5,166 nucleotides of DNA from Pseudomonadota bacterium (GTDB lineage Bacteria; Pseudomonadota; Alphaproteobacteria; ATCC43930; CGMCC-115725), in contig JAJYIC010000211.1 in the NCBI GenBank assembly GCA_021790295.1, forward strand, positions 1 through 5,166, in the 5' to 3' direction. Position 1 is the first letter of the stretch, and every line of letters starts with the position of its first letter. The translations under genes and the position numbers were made by a program. This document shows, one piece after another, positions 1 to 5,166 of this stretch. The notes beneath the pieces are model-generated. The model was given only the letters and a program-made list of their open reading frames with translations, did no database searches and was not told the DNA's origin.

Positions 1-20
1 CAAGCGCATCGTCGCGCTGA

Positions 21-161
21 TTGCGGTTCGTTAAAACACGGCTTTCTTTGAACGCCACTTCAGCCTTCAAGACGCGCCACATCCATGCGGAAGAATACAC
101 TCCATACAAAACCGCGCCGAACATCGTAGAGCTGACCAAGAAGGGGCTCGGGCGCAAGTGA
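21..161 (+). other. Short unrecognised open stretch, possible gene remnant
   Basis: After a TGA at 18-20 this frame stays open for 46 codons and ends at TGA 159-161. It has no ATG; the only starts are TTG at 21 and 48, and neither has a clear ribosome binding site. The predicted C-terminal part (ending YKTAPNIVELTKKGLGRK) reads like plausible protein rather than shadow-frame translation, but I do not recognise the family. It could be the tail of a decayed or frameshifted gene, or chance. In another frame, bases 2-34 encode KRIVALIAVR followed by TAA, which could be the last codons of a gene entering from the left. Neither is secure, and nothing else is visible in bases 1-200. Confidence 0.2.
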
Positions 162-200
162 GTCTTGCTGCGCCGGGGCCGAATGAGGAGACGCATTGGT

Positions 201-440
201 TCAGAACGCCTTGAAGGCGATGACCGTAAAGGTGTCCTTGACCCCCGGCAAAGTCTGCAGCCTTTCGGTGACAAAGCGGCCGATATCGGCGTTCTCGGCA
301 AGATAACACTTCATCAAAAGGTCGTACTGGCCCGAAGTCGAATAGACTTCGGACACCTCATCGACATTCATCACCAACTCGTCGGCGACCTCGTAAGCTT
401 GGCCGAGTTCGCATTTCACCATGACAAAAATGGTTTTCAT
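201..440 (-). CDS. Stand-alone Lrp/AsnC ligand-binding (RAM) domain protein
   Basis: This 79-residue protein is a single Lrp/AsnC effector-binding domain without the N-terminal helix-turn-helix of a full regulator, so it is not expected to bind DNA alone. The alpha-beta pattern of the domain is visible: strand 3-10 (TIFVMVKC), helix about 13-25, strand 29-35, the family signature around Gly37 and Asp40 (TSGQYDLLMKCY), helix about 50-63, then PGVKDT (65-70) and a last strand ending FKAF. In the family these domains form dimers or higher rings and bind amino acids or other small molecules; the ligand here cannot be told. The ATG follows an AAGGAG ribosome binding site (449-454) with 8 bases spacing. 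The gene starts 45 bases after the helicase stop with no terminator or promoter seen between them, so cotranscription is likely. The length is normal for stand-alone members. The assignment is firm; the cellular role is unknown. Confidence 0.9.
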   Translation of the reverse strand: MKTIFVMVKCELGQAYEVADELVMNVDEVSEVYSTSGQYDLLMKCYLAENADIGRFVTERLQTLPGVKDTFTVIAFKAF

Positions 441-448
441 CGCCGACG

Positions 449-454
449 CTCCTT
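449..454 (-). promoter_or_regulatory. Ribosome binding site of the Lrp-domain gene
   Basis: On the minus strand AAGGAG lies 8 bases before the ATG at 440. It is one of the best Shine-Dalgarno matches in the window. It supports the start chosen and independent translation of this gene within a probable helicase-Lrp transcript. Confidence 0.75.
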
Positions 455-485
455 GTTGCCCGAAGCGGCAACGCCCGTGGACGCC

Positions 486-1904
486 TCAATGGGGGCTTTT
501 CGGCTGCCGCGCGAGAAAAGCGGGAAGATGATCGCCGAAACCGACGATCGCAGCGTTTGCGCTTTCGCGCTCTCTTTGGCCGAAGCTTTCCCCGTTCGTT
601 TCTCCTCTCTCGCCGCGCTTCGGTTCCGACCGGCCTTCCTTCGCGCTCCCGACGCTTTTCTCCCTTTGCGTGCGATCGCTCGCGGGCGCGGCGCGCACGG
701 AACTCGGTTTTCTTCCCGTCTTGCTTCGGCTCGAGGAATAGAGGGCGCGGGGGCGATCGGCTTCGAGGACGAGTTCCGCCTCGGCAACCCCTTCGACCCG
801 TTCCCTCGGGATATCCTTGCCGATCAGCTTGACGATGGCGGCGACGGCCTTGCCCTCTTCTGGAACCGCCAGCATAAAGGAACGGCCTTCCCGCCCGGCG
901 CGCCCGGTGCGGCCGATGCGGTGGACATAATCCTCGGCGTGATAAGGCACATCGAAACAGAAGACGTGGCTCAGACCCGCGATATCGAGCCCGCGCGCGG
1001 CAACATCGCTCGCCGCGAGAAGCCGCACCGAGCCTTCCTTGAAGCGTTCGAGAGTTTCTGTGCGCCGCGCCTGCGGCATGTCGCCGTGCAAGGCTGCGGC
1101 ATCGAAGCCGTGCCTTTTGAGAGAACGGCAAAGGAGATCGACATCGCGCTTTCGGTTGCAGAAGATGAGAGCGTTTTTAACCTCTTCGCCACCGATCAGG
1201 CGGAAAAGCGCCTCGCGTTTGTCGGCCTCTTCGATGACGATCAGAGACTGCTTGACCATCGCCGCCGGAGAGGCCGGGGGCGACACCGCGATCTCTTTCG
1301 GATCGGTCAAAAAAGCTTCCCCGAGCCTTCTGATTTCGGGCGGCATCGTCGCCGAAAAGAAAAGCGTCTGCCGCTCTTTCGGCAAAAGGCCGACGATCCG
1401 CTCGACATCGGGGATGAAGCCCATATCGAGCATGCGGTCCGCCTCGTCGATGACGAGAATCCGGACGTCCGAAAGGAGGATCTTGCCGCGCCCGTAAAGA
1501 TCGAGAAGACGCCCCGGTGTGGCGATCAGGACATCGACGCCGCGGTTGAGCTTTTTTTCCTGGTCGGTAAAGCTTTCGCCGCCGATCAAAAGCGCCATCG
1601 TCAGGCGATGGTACTTGCCGTAGATTTCAAAGGCGGCGGCGACCTGGCTTGCCAGTTCGCGCGTCGGTTCGAGGATCAATGAGCGCGGCATGCGCGCCCG
1701 CCCTCGCCCCGCCGCCAGAATGTCGATCATCGGCAAGACAAAGCTTGCCGTCTTGCCGGTGCCGGTCTGTGCGCAACCGAGCACATCCCGCCCAAGCTGC
1801 ACATGCGGGATCGCCTGTTTCTGGATCGGGGTCGGGGTTGTGTAGCCGGCGTCGGAAACTGCCTGAAGGATCTCAGGCGACAAACCCAGTTCGGAAAATG
1901 CCAT
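486..1904 (-). CDS. DEAD-box ATP-dependent RNA helicase, RhlE-like
   Basis: A cytoplasmic ATP-dependent RNA helicase of 472 residues that would unwind short RNA duplexes in ribosome assembly, RNA decay or cold adaptation. All core motifs are present in order: Q motif with Phe3 and GYTTPTPIQ (20-28); motif I AQTGTGKT (45-52); Ia PTRELA (80-85); GG 108-109; Ib TPGR (129-132); II DEAD (153-156); III SAT (184-186); IV around LIFCN (246-250); V ARGLD (303-307); VI HRIGRTGR (328-335). The catalytic core ends near residue 385. The last 85 or so residues are a low-complexity tail rich in Ser, Arg, Lys, Gly and Glu, as in RhlE/DeaD-type helicases, where such tails help bind RNA. The ATG at 1904 begins MAFSELGLSP, the usual family start, but the ribosome binding site is weak (AAGG 13 bases upstream). 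It probably forms a transcript with the Lrp-domain gene downstream. The RhlE subgroup is inferred from motif spelling; the family is certain. Confidence 0.95.
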   Translation of the reverse strand: MAFSELGLSPEILQAVSDAGYTTPTPIQKQAIPHVQLGRDVLGCAQTGTGKTASFVLPMIDILAAGRGRARMPRSLILEPTRELASQVAAAFEIYGKYHRLTMALLIGGESFTDQEKKLNRGVDVLIATPGRLLDLYGRGKILLSDVRILVIDEADRMLDMGFIPDVERIVGLLPKERQTLFFSATMPPEIRRLGEAFLTDPKEIAVSPPASPAAMVKQSLIVIEEADKREALFRLIGGEEVKNALIFCNRKRDVDLLCRSLKRHGFDAAALHGDMPQARRTETLERFKEGSVRLLAASDVAARGLDIAGLSHVFCFDVPYHAEDYVHRIGRTGRAGREGRSFMLAVPEEGKAVAAIVKLIGKDIPRERVEGVAEAELVLEADRPRALYSSSRSKTGRKPSSVRAAPASDRTQREKSVGSAKEGRSEPKRGERGETNGESFGQRERESANAAIVGFGDHLPAFLARQPKSPH

Positions 1905-1953
1905 CGAAACGTTAAAACCTTACCTCTGACCCCCGGCTTCCACACCGCTCATC

Positions 1954-1983
1954 GTTAGGTGGGGCGCCCGCAGGGAATGTCAA
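1954..1983 (-). promoter_or_regulatory. Candidate promoter of the helicase-Lrp transcript
   Basis: On the minus strand a perfect TTGACA (1983-1978) is followed after 18 bases by CCTAAC (1959-1954), which matches TATAAT at three of six positions. A start near 1947 would give a leader of about 43 bases. It lies directly after the terminator-like hairpin of infA, which supports a transcription boundary. A rival -10, TTTAAC (1916-1911), ends 6 bases before the ATG but has no good -35. The -35 is convincing; the -10 is not. Confidence 0.45.
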
Positions 1984-1997
1984 ACCGCCGCCCGCGG

Positions 1998-2023
1998 AAA
2001 AGCCCTGCGCTTTGCGCGTGGGC
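1998..2023 (-). terminator. Probable intrinsic terminator of infA
   Basis: In the minus-strand RNA, GCCC (2023-2020) pairs with GGGC (2005-2002) and GCGC (2017-2014) pairs with GCGC (2010-2007), around an AAA loop and a small AC/A internal loop. Four T residues follow at once (2001-1998), then C. The stem is GC-rich and its position, 77 bases past the infA stop and just before a TTGACA, fits a terminator. The T run is short and the stem interrupted, so termination may be partial. Confidence 0.5.
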
Positions 2024-2099
2024 CTCCCGCGTGCGCGCCTTGTCGGCCGGGCGGGGATCGCCGCAAAAGCGCGGGCCCACTCTAGAGGCGAGGCTTCGA

Positions 2100-2369
2100 T
2101 CAACGGCGGCGGAATTGCGGCCGTGACGGCGCCGGAGGGGGGGTGCGCTCGTCCTTGTGGCGGAAATTGATGCGCCCTTTCGACAGATCGTAAGGGGTCA
2201 TCTCGACCGTCACGCGGTCGCCGGCAAGGATGCGAATGCGGTTCTTTTTCATCCGGCCGGAGGAGTAGGCGAGGGTCTCATGTCCGTTGTCGAGCCGGAC
2301 GCGAAAGCGGGCATCGGGCAGAAGTTCGAGCACGGTCCCTTCGAATTCGATCAGGTCTTCTTTCGCCAA
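2100..2369 (-). CDS. infA: Translation initiation factor IF-1
   Basis: IF-1 is the small OB-fold factor that occupies the ribosomal A site on the 30S subunit during initiation and works with IF-2 and IF-3. Residues 1-72 match the whole family length: the invariant N-terminus MAKEDLIEFEGTV, then FRVRLDNGH (22-30), the basic GRMKKNRIRIL (38-48), GDRVTVEMTPYDLSKGRI (50-67) and FRHK (69-72). A further 17 residues (73-89), rich in Pro at first and ending in three Arg, extend past the usual end; such tails occur in some alphaproteobacterial IF-1 copies. The start is TTG at 2369, not ATG. The conserved N-terminus leaves no alternative, and AGGAG (2380-2376) stands 6 bases before it. The gene follows parE on the same strand after 255 bases and ends before a probable terminator. 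The identification is secure; the role of the tail is unknown. Confidence 0.95.
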   Translation of the reverse strand: MAKEDLIEFEGTVLELLPDARFRVRLDNGHETLAYSSGRMKKNRIRILAGDRVTVEMTPYDLSKGRINFRHKDERTPPPAPSRPQFRRR

Positions 2370-2375
2370 CGAGTT

Positions 2376-2380
2376 CTCCT
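2376..2380 (-). promoter_or_regulatory. Ribosome binding site that sets the TTG start of infA
   Basis: On the minus strand AGGAG is followed by 6 bases (AACTCG) and then TTG GCG AAA GAA, which reads MAKE. There is no in-frame ATG that would give the conserved IF-1 N-terminus, so this site decides the start. A strong site may compensate for the poor start codon. Confidence 0.8.
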
Positions 2381-2455
2381 CGACAAGAGTGCCGCGCGCC
2401 CGCCTTCCCTGTGCCGGATAACGTACCCCTCGTCAACCGCATTCCGGCCTTTCGC

Positions 2456-2489
2456 CCCGCCGTTTGCGATGAAAAGAGCAAACGCCGGG
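2456..2489 (-). other. Strong hairpin in the parE-infA gap
   Basis: On the minus strand CCCGGCGTTTGC (2489-2478) pairs with GCAAACGGCGGG (2467-2456): 7 inner pairs, one G-G mismatch, then 4 outer GC pairs, around a 10-base loop (2477-2468) rich in T and C. No T run follows on either strand, so it is not a normal intrinsic terminator. It lies 76 bases upstream of the infA ribosome binding site and could be leader structure or transcript 3'-end protection. A smaller bulged hairpin (2602-2585) stands 22 bases past the parE stop, also without a T run. The rest of the 255-base gap shows no gene. Confidence 0.4.
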
Positions 2490-2624
2490 CGCGCGCGGCG
2501 CGCAGACGCCGCACACCACGGGAAACTCGGCCCGCAGACAAAGAGATCCGAAGCCCATCGGAAACGGTCGCCTTTTTGAATTGGGCGAAGAGACGCTCTC
2601 GCGCAAGGCGTCGACCGGGAAAGA

Positions 2625-4613
2625 TCAGAGGTCGAGATCACGGGCAAAGCGCGCATTCTTCTGGATGTAATCGAACCGCAACTCGGCGCGGCGGCCCATC
2701 AGGGTTTCGACGAGGGCGGAGGCGCGCGTCCAGGCGTCCGCCGGCGTTTCCCCCTCTTCCCGCGGCGGGAGCGCGACGCGCAGCAATGTGCGCAGGGCCG
2801 GATCCATGGTCGTCGCCCGCAACGAGCGCGCAGGCATTTCGCCCAATCCCTTGAAGCGCGTCACCTCGATCGCGCCGCGGCCATTGAAGGCGTCGCGTAA
2901 AAGCGCATCGCGGTGGGCCTCGTCGCGGGCGTAATGGACGAGGTCGCCCTGGCCGAGCCGGTAAAGAGGCGGCAAAGCGAGGTAAAGATGCCCCCTTTCG
3001 ACGAGACCCGGCATTTCGCGAAAGAAAAAGGTCATGAGGAGCGCGGCGATGTGGGCGCCGTCGACATCGGCGTCGGTCATGATGATCACGCGCTCGTAGC
3101 GCAAGGCCTCTTCGCGATAGGCTTTTCCGCAACCCGCGCCGAGGGCCAGGACGATATCGGCAAGCTCCTGATTGGATTGCATCTTGTCGAGGCTTGCGCT
3201 CGCCACATTGAGGATCTTGCCGCGCAACGGCAGGATCGCCTGGGTATCGCGGTCGCGCGCCTGTTTTGCCGAGCCTCCGGCGCTGTCTCCTTCGACGAGA
3301 AAAATCTCGGTGCCGAGGGCGCTCTCGCGGGCGCAATCGGCCAGCTTCCCCGGAAGGCGCAGTTTGCGGGTCGCCGTCTTGCGCGCCAGTTCCTTTTGCT
3401 GGCGCCGTCTTTGGCGCTCTTCGGCCCGCTCCGCGATGCGGTCGAGAAGAAGCCGCGCGCTTGCGGGGTCGGCCGCAAGCCAATGATCGAAATGATCTTT
3501 GAGGGCGCCCTCGACGAGGCGGGCCGCATCCGGCGAGGAAAGGCGCTCCTTGGTCTGCCCCTGGAAGAGCGGTTCGCGGATGAAAAGCGATAAGAGGACC
3601 GCCGCTCCGCCAAGGACATCCTCGGCCGCGGCGAGAGCGATGCGGCGGTTGCCGAGGAGTTCGCCATAGCCTTTGAGCGCGCGCAACAAGGCGGCCTTCA
3701 ACCCCGCTTCGTGGGTCCCCCCTTCGGGCGTCGGAATGGTGTTGCAATAAGAGTGGAAAAACCCGTCCTCTTCGACGACAGGCCAGGCGATCGCCCAGGC
3801 GACGCTGCCGCCTTCGGCAAAGAGGACCTCGCCGACAAAAGGCCGCTCCGGCAGCACCGGCCGCCCTTCGAGGCTCGCCGCCAGGTAATCCGCAAGCCCG
3901 CCCGGGAAATGGAGCGTCTCTTCGGCCGGCACCCCCGCCGCGCGCGCGAGAGAGGGCTCGCAACGCCAGCGAATTTCGAGACCGCGGTAAAGATAGGCCT
4001 TCGAACGCGCCATGGGGTAGAGAACCCCCGGGCGAAAGGCCGCTTCGCCAAAGAGCTTCGGATCGGGATGAAAAGAAAGGCTCGTCCCCCGCCGGTTGTT
4101 GACCGGCCCGCGGTCGACAAGCGGCGTTTGCGGCGCGCCGCGGCGATAGCTTTGGGCGTAAAGACGGCGGTCGCGCGCGACCTCGACTTCGAGCCAATCG
4201 GAAAGCGCGTTGACGACCGAAATTCCGACCCCGTGCAACCCGCCGGAATGGCGATAAACCTCGGCCCCGAACTTGCCGCCCGAATGCAAGGTCGTGAGCA
4301 CGACCTCGAGCGCTGATTTCCCCGGAAACCGGGGATGCGCATCGACCGGGATGCCGCGGCCGTTGTCGCGCACGCTCAAACGATTGCCGGCCAGAAGCTC
4401 GATCTCGATGCGGGTCGCAAAACCGGCCGTCGCCTCATCCATCGCATTGTCGAGAACCTCGGCCGCGAGGTGGTGGAGCGCGCGCTCGTCGGTGCCGCCG
4501 ATATACATGCCGGGGCGGCGGCGCACCGGTTCGAGCCCCTCCAGGACCTCGATGTCCTTGGCGGAGTAGCCGCCGTCGGCTTTCGCTTCGAGCCTATCGA
4601 AAAGATCGGCCAT
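2625..4613 (-). CDS. parE: DNA topoisomerase IV subunit B (ParE)
   Basis: ParE is the ATPase subunit of topoisomerase IV, the type IIA enzyme that with ParC unlinks daughter chromosomes and relaxes supercoils in the cytoplasm. From the ATG at 4613 it has 662 residues, normal for the family. The GHKL ATPase part shows EVLDNAMDE (52-60), DNGRGIP (83-89), TLHSGGKF (108-115) and GGLHGVGIS (124-132). The transducer has GGTHEAG (298-304) and the ATP-sensing loop QTKERL (353-358, Lys355). The TOPRIM part has EGDSAGGSAKQ (441-451, metal-binding Glu441), PLRGKILNVASA (462-473) and DADVD (514-518), followed by FKGLGEM (587-593). The NVASA spelling and the short C-terminal end without a GyrB-type insert favour ParE over GyrB. 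An upstream TTG at 4682 would add 23 unconserved residues and overlap the promoter, so I reject it. parC is not in the window. The family is certain; ParE rather than GyrB is very likely. Confidence 0.95.
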   Translation of the reverse strand: MADLFDRLEAKADGGYSAKDIEVLEGLEPVRRRPGMYIGGTDERALHHLAAEVLDNAMDEATAGFATRIEIELLAGNRLSVRDNGRGIPVDAHPRFPGKSALEVVLTTLHSGGKFGAEVYRHSGGLHGVGISVVNALSDWLEVEVARDRRLYAQSYRRGAPQTPLVDRGPVNNRRGTSLSFHPDPKLFGEAAFRPGVLYPMARSKAYLYRGLEIRWRCEPSLARAAGVPAEETLHFPGGLADYLAASLEGRPVLPERPFVGEVLFAEGGSVAWAIAWPVVEEDGFFHSYCNTIPTPEGGTHEAGLKAALLRALKGYGELLGNRRIALAAAEDVLGGAAVLLSLFIREPLFQGQTKERLSSPDAARLVEGALKDHFDHWLAADPASARLLLDRIAERAEERQRRRQQKELARKTATRKLRLPGKLADCARESALGTEIFLVEGDSAGGSAKQARDRDTQAILPLRGKILNVASASLDKMQSNQELADIVLALGAGCGKAYREEALRYERVIIMTDADVDGAHIAALLMTFFFREMPGLVERGHLYLALPPLYRLGQGDLVHYARDEAHRDALLRDAFNGRGAIEVTRFKGLGEMPARSLRATTMDPALRTLLRVALPPREEGETPADAWTRASALVETLMGRRAELRFDYIQKNARFARDLDL

Positions 4614-4619
4614 CAGGCG

Positions 4620-4648
4620 ATTATAGAAAGGAAGGAACGAGGGGCAAG
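4620..4648 (-). promoter_or_regulatory. parE promoter, apparently giving a leaderless mRNA
   Basis: On the minus strand CTTGCC (4648-4643), 17 bases, and a perfect TATAAT (4625-4620) form a strong sigma-70-type promoter; alphaproteobacterial -35 elements often read CTTG. Six bases follow the -10 before the ATG at 4613, so the expected start is the A of the start codon. No Shine-Dalgarno sequence fits between the -10 and the ATG. This also argues against the longer TTG start at 4682, which would lie upstream of the promoter. Confidence 0.7.
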
Positions 4649-4731
4649 CTGCATCAGGTATGACGATCGCAAAAGCCAACAATATCTTGGGTCATAAAAC
4701 CGGCTCCGTTCTCTTTTTGCGCGGGAGGAGG

Positions 4732-4762
4732 GGGAGAGCGCGTTTTGCGGGAACCCTCTCCC
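4732..4762. other. Inverted repeat in the divergent parE upstream region
   Basis: GGGAGAG (4732-4738) is complementary to CTCTCCC (4756-4762), with CGC (4739-4741) and GCG (4747-4749) able to pair inside. It lies between the parE promoter and the small divergent gene. It could be leader structure of the small gene or an operator-like dyad. No T run follows on the plus strand. It may be chance in GC-rich sequence. Confidence 0.25.
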
Positions 4763-4803
4763 GGCGCCAAAGCTTTATCGCAATGATGAGAGAGCTTGCG
4801 GGC

Positions 4804-5007
4804 ATGACCAACGAACGCAAGATCTGGGAAGCGGCGATGCTTCTTATCGAACAGCACGGAATCGCCGCCGCCGAGGTCGCCCATCGCGAGGCCCTCAAGC
4901 GGCGCGGCCGCGACGACGAACTGACGCGTTTCGTGTGGTTCTGGATCGCGCGCTTCGCGGCAGAGATTTTGCGCTCGACGCCGAGCGAAGAGGAAAGCGT
5001 GCACTAG
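4804..5007 (+). CDS. Small conserved-looking protein of unknown function
   Basis: This plus-strand gene is divergent from parE and encodes about 67 residues from the ATG at 4804, which is preceded by GAGAGAG (4788-4794) at 9 bases spacing. Two ATGs at 4783 and 4786 would add 7 or 6 residues and lack a site, and an ATG at 4660 would add 48 residues of low-complexity basic sequence. The protein looks wholly helical: a first helix NERKIWEAAMLLIEQHG, then AAAEVAHREALKRRGRDDE, then a helix with FVWFWIARFAAEIL. The pattern (acidic-x-W, L-I-x-x-HG, an Ala-rich helix with Arg, then W-x-I) resembles short alphaproteobacterial proteins of unknown function, possibly the DUF6961 type, but this is recall and not a search. 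There is no signal peptide or clear membrane segment. The last His codon and the TAG stop overlap the palindromic repeat that starts at 5004, so the repeat may have supplied the stop and trimmed the C-terminus. Confidence 0.65.
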   Translation: MTNERKIWEAAMLLIEQHGIAAAEVAHREALKRRGRDDELTRFVWFWIARFAAEILRSTPSEEESVH

Positions 5008-5081
5008 TGTCGTGGTCGTGAGGTTCGCAAGATCACCGGATATCAGGATTGAGGCGAACTTCGAAACCAAAACGACACTAG
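5004..5081 (-). repeat. Palindromic repeat unit, copy 1 (complete, 78 bp)
   Basis: The unit has perfect 10-base terminal inverted repeats, CTAGTGTCGT (5004-5013) and ACGACACTAG (5072-5081), and an inner pair GAGGTTCGC (5020-5028) and GCGAACTTC (5054-5062) with 8 of 9 bases paired. Read on the minus strand it aligns with copy 2 over its whole visible length at roughly 70 percent by hand. It has no coding capacity. The ends carry TA inside CTAG, so a GTGTC...GACAC core bounded by TA is possible, as for small non-autonomous elements moved by IS630/Tc1-type transposases; REP-like extragenic palindromes are the alternative. It overlaps the stop codon of the small gene and may act as a transcript end. 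Confidence 0.7.
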
Positions 5082-5095
5082 AAATCAATAGTTTC

Positions 5096-5166
5096 CTAGT
5101 GTCCTTTCGATTCTGAAATTCGCCTCGAGGCGGATATGGGTGTCATGCGAATTTCATAATCGGGAC
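5096..5166 (+). repeat. Palindromic repeat unit, copy 2 (cut by window end)
   Basis: This is a divergent copy in the opposite orientation to copy 1, 14 bases away. It begins CTAGTGTCC (5096-5104) and is cut at GGGAC (5162-5166), where copy 1 would continue with ACTAG. The inner inverted repeat is perfect: TGAAATTCGC (5114-5123) and GCGAATTTCA (5147-5156). Compared with copy 1, paired positions change together: the ninth base is C opposite G instead of G opposite C, and an inner G-C pair becomes A-T. A 12-base palindrome CGCCTCGAGGCG (5121-5132) lies in the loop side. The same structures can also pair copy 1 with copy 2 around the 14-base spacer. Confidence 0.65.

Noticed and set aside
165..1682. 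Long plus-strand reading frame of 505 codons antisense to the helicase and Lrp-domain gene
   Set aside because: It lies opposite two firmly identified genes, shows no family motif, and has the Arg/Asp/Phe-rich composition expected of the antisense of GC-rich coding DNA.
2408..2436. TTGACG upstream of infA as a promoter
   Set aside because: At 16 to 18 bases downstream there is only CACAGG-like sequence, and the nearby TATCC is only 10 bases away, so no acceptable -10 exists.
2638..4197. Minus-strand reading frame of 519 codons inside parE
   Set aside because: It is a different frame of parE with extreme Arg/Ala/Pro content and no start signal, while the parE frame carries all topoisomerase motifs.
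2625..4613. GyrB as an alternative identity for ParE
   Set aside because: The length without a GyrB-type insert, the NVASA segment after the PLRGKI motif and the short C-terminal end fit ParE better.
4614..4682. Longer parE start at TTG 4682
   Set aside because: It adds 23 residues without family similarity and lies upstream of the strong promoter that points to ATG 4613.
4726..4731. AGGAGG as ribosome binding site of the small divergent gene
   Set aside because: No start codon in the gene's frame follows at usable distance; the next in-frame starts are over 50 bases away.
4654..5088. Minus-strand reading frame of 144 codons across the small divergent gene and repeat
   Set aside because: Its N-terminal part is translated palindromic repeat and the rest is antisense to the better-supported plus-strand gene.

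Overview
This window looks like ordinary chromosome from a GC-rich alphaproteobacterium, probably of the order Hyphomicrobiales (Rhizobiales). The grounds are the protein sequences: an alphaproteobacterial-type ParE, an IF-1 with an arginine-rich tail, and a one-domain Lrp/AsnC ligand-binding protein of a kind common in that order. GC-biased codon use and CTTG-type -35 elements fit as well. The genus cannot be fixed from this sequence.

Layout, right to left, because most genes lie on the minus strand. parE (topoisomerase IV subunit B, 4613 to 2625) is read from a near-consensus promoter that appears to start transcription on the A of its ATG. A 255-base gap with two hairpins follows, then infA (translation initiation factor IF-1, 2369 to 2100), which begins with TTG behind a good ribosome binding site. 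Between infA and the next gene lies a compact boundary: a terminator-like hairpin and T run, then a perfect TTGACA. Next comes a DEAD-box RNA helicase (1904 to 486), and 45 bases later an Lrp/AsnC ligand-binding domain protein without a DNA-binding domain (440 to 201), probably on the same transcript. The first 200 bases hold no gene I can name, only a short unrecognised open stretch.

Right of parE, on the plus strand, is a divergent small gene of unknown function (about 67 codons, 4804 to 5007). Its stop codon is embedded in the end of a short palindromic repeat. Two divergent copies of this repeat (5004-5081, and 5096 to the window end) lie in opposite orientation, 14 bases apart. Base changes between them are compensated at paired positions. 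This repeat pair is the only mobile-looking or poorly explained structure in the window.

The genes are housekeeping functions in DNA topology, translation initiation and RNA remodelling, and are not an obvious single pathway. I see no defence system, CRISPR array, prophage, tRNA or rRNA. The points most worth a second look are the covarying palindromic repeat pair, the apparently leaderless parE promoter, and the TTG start and C-terminal extension of infA.
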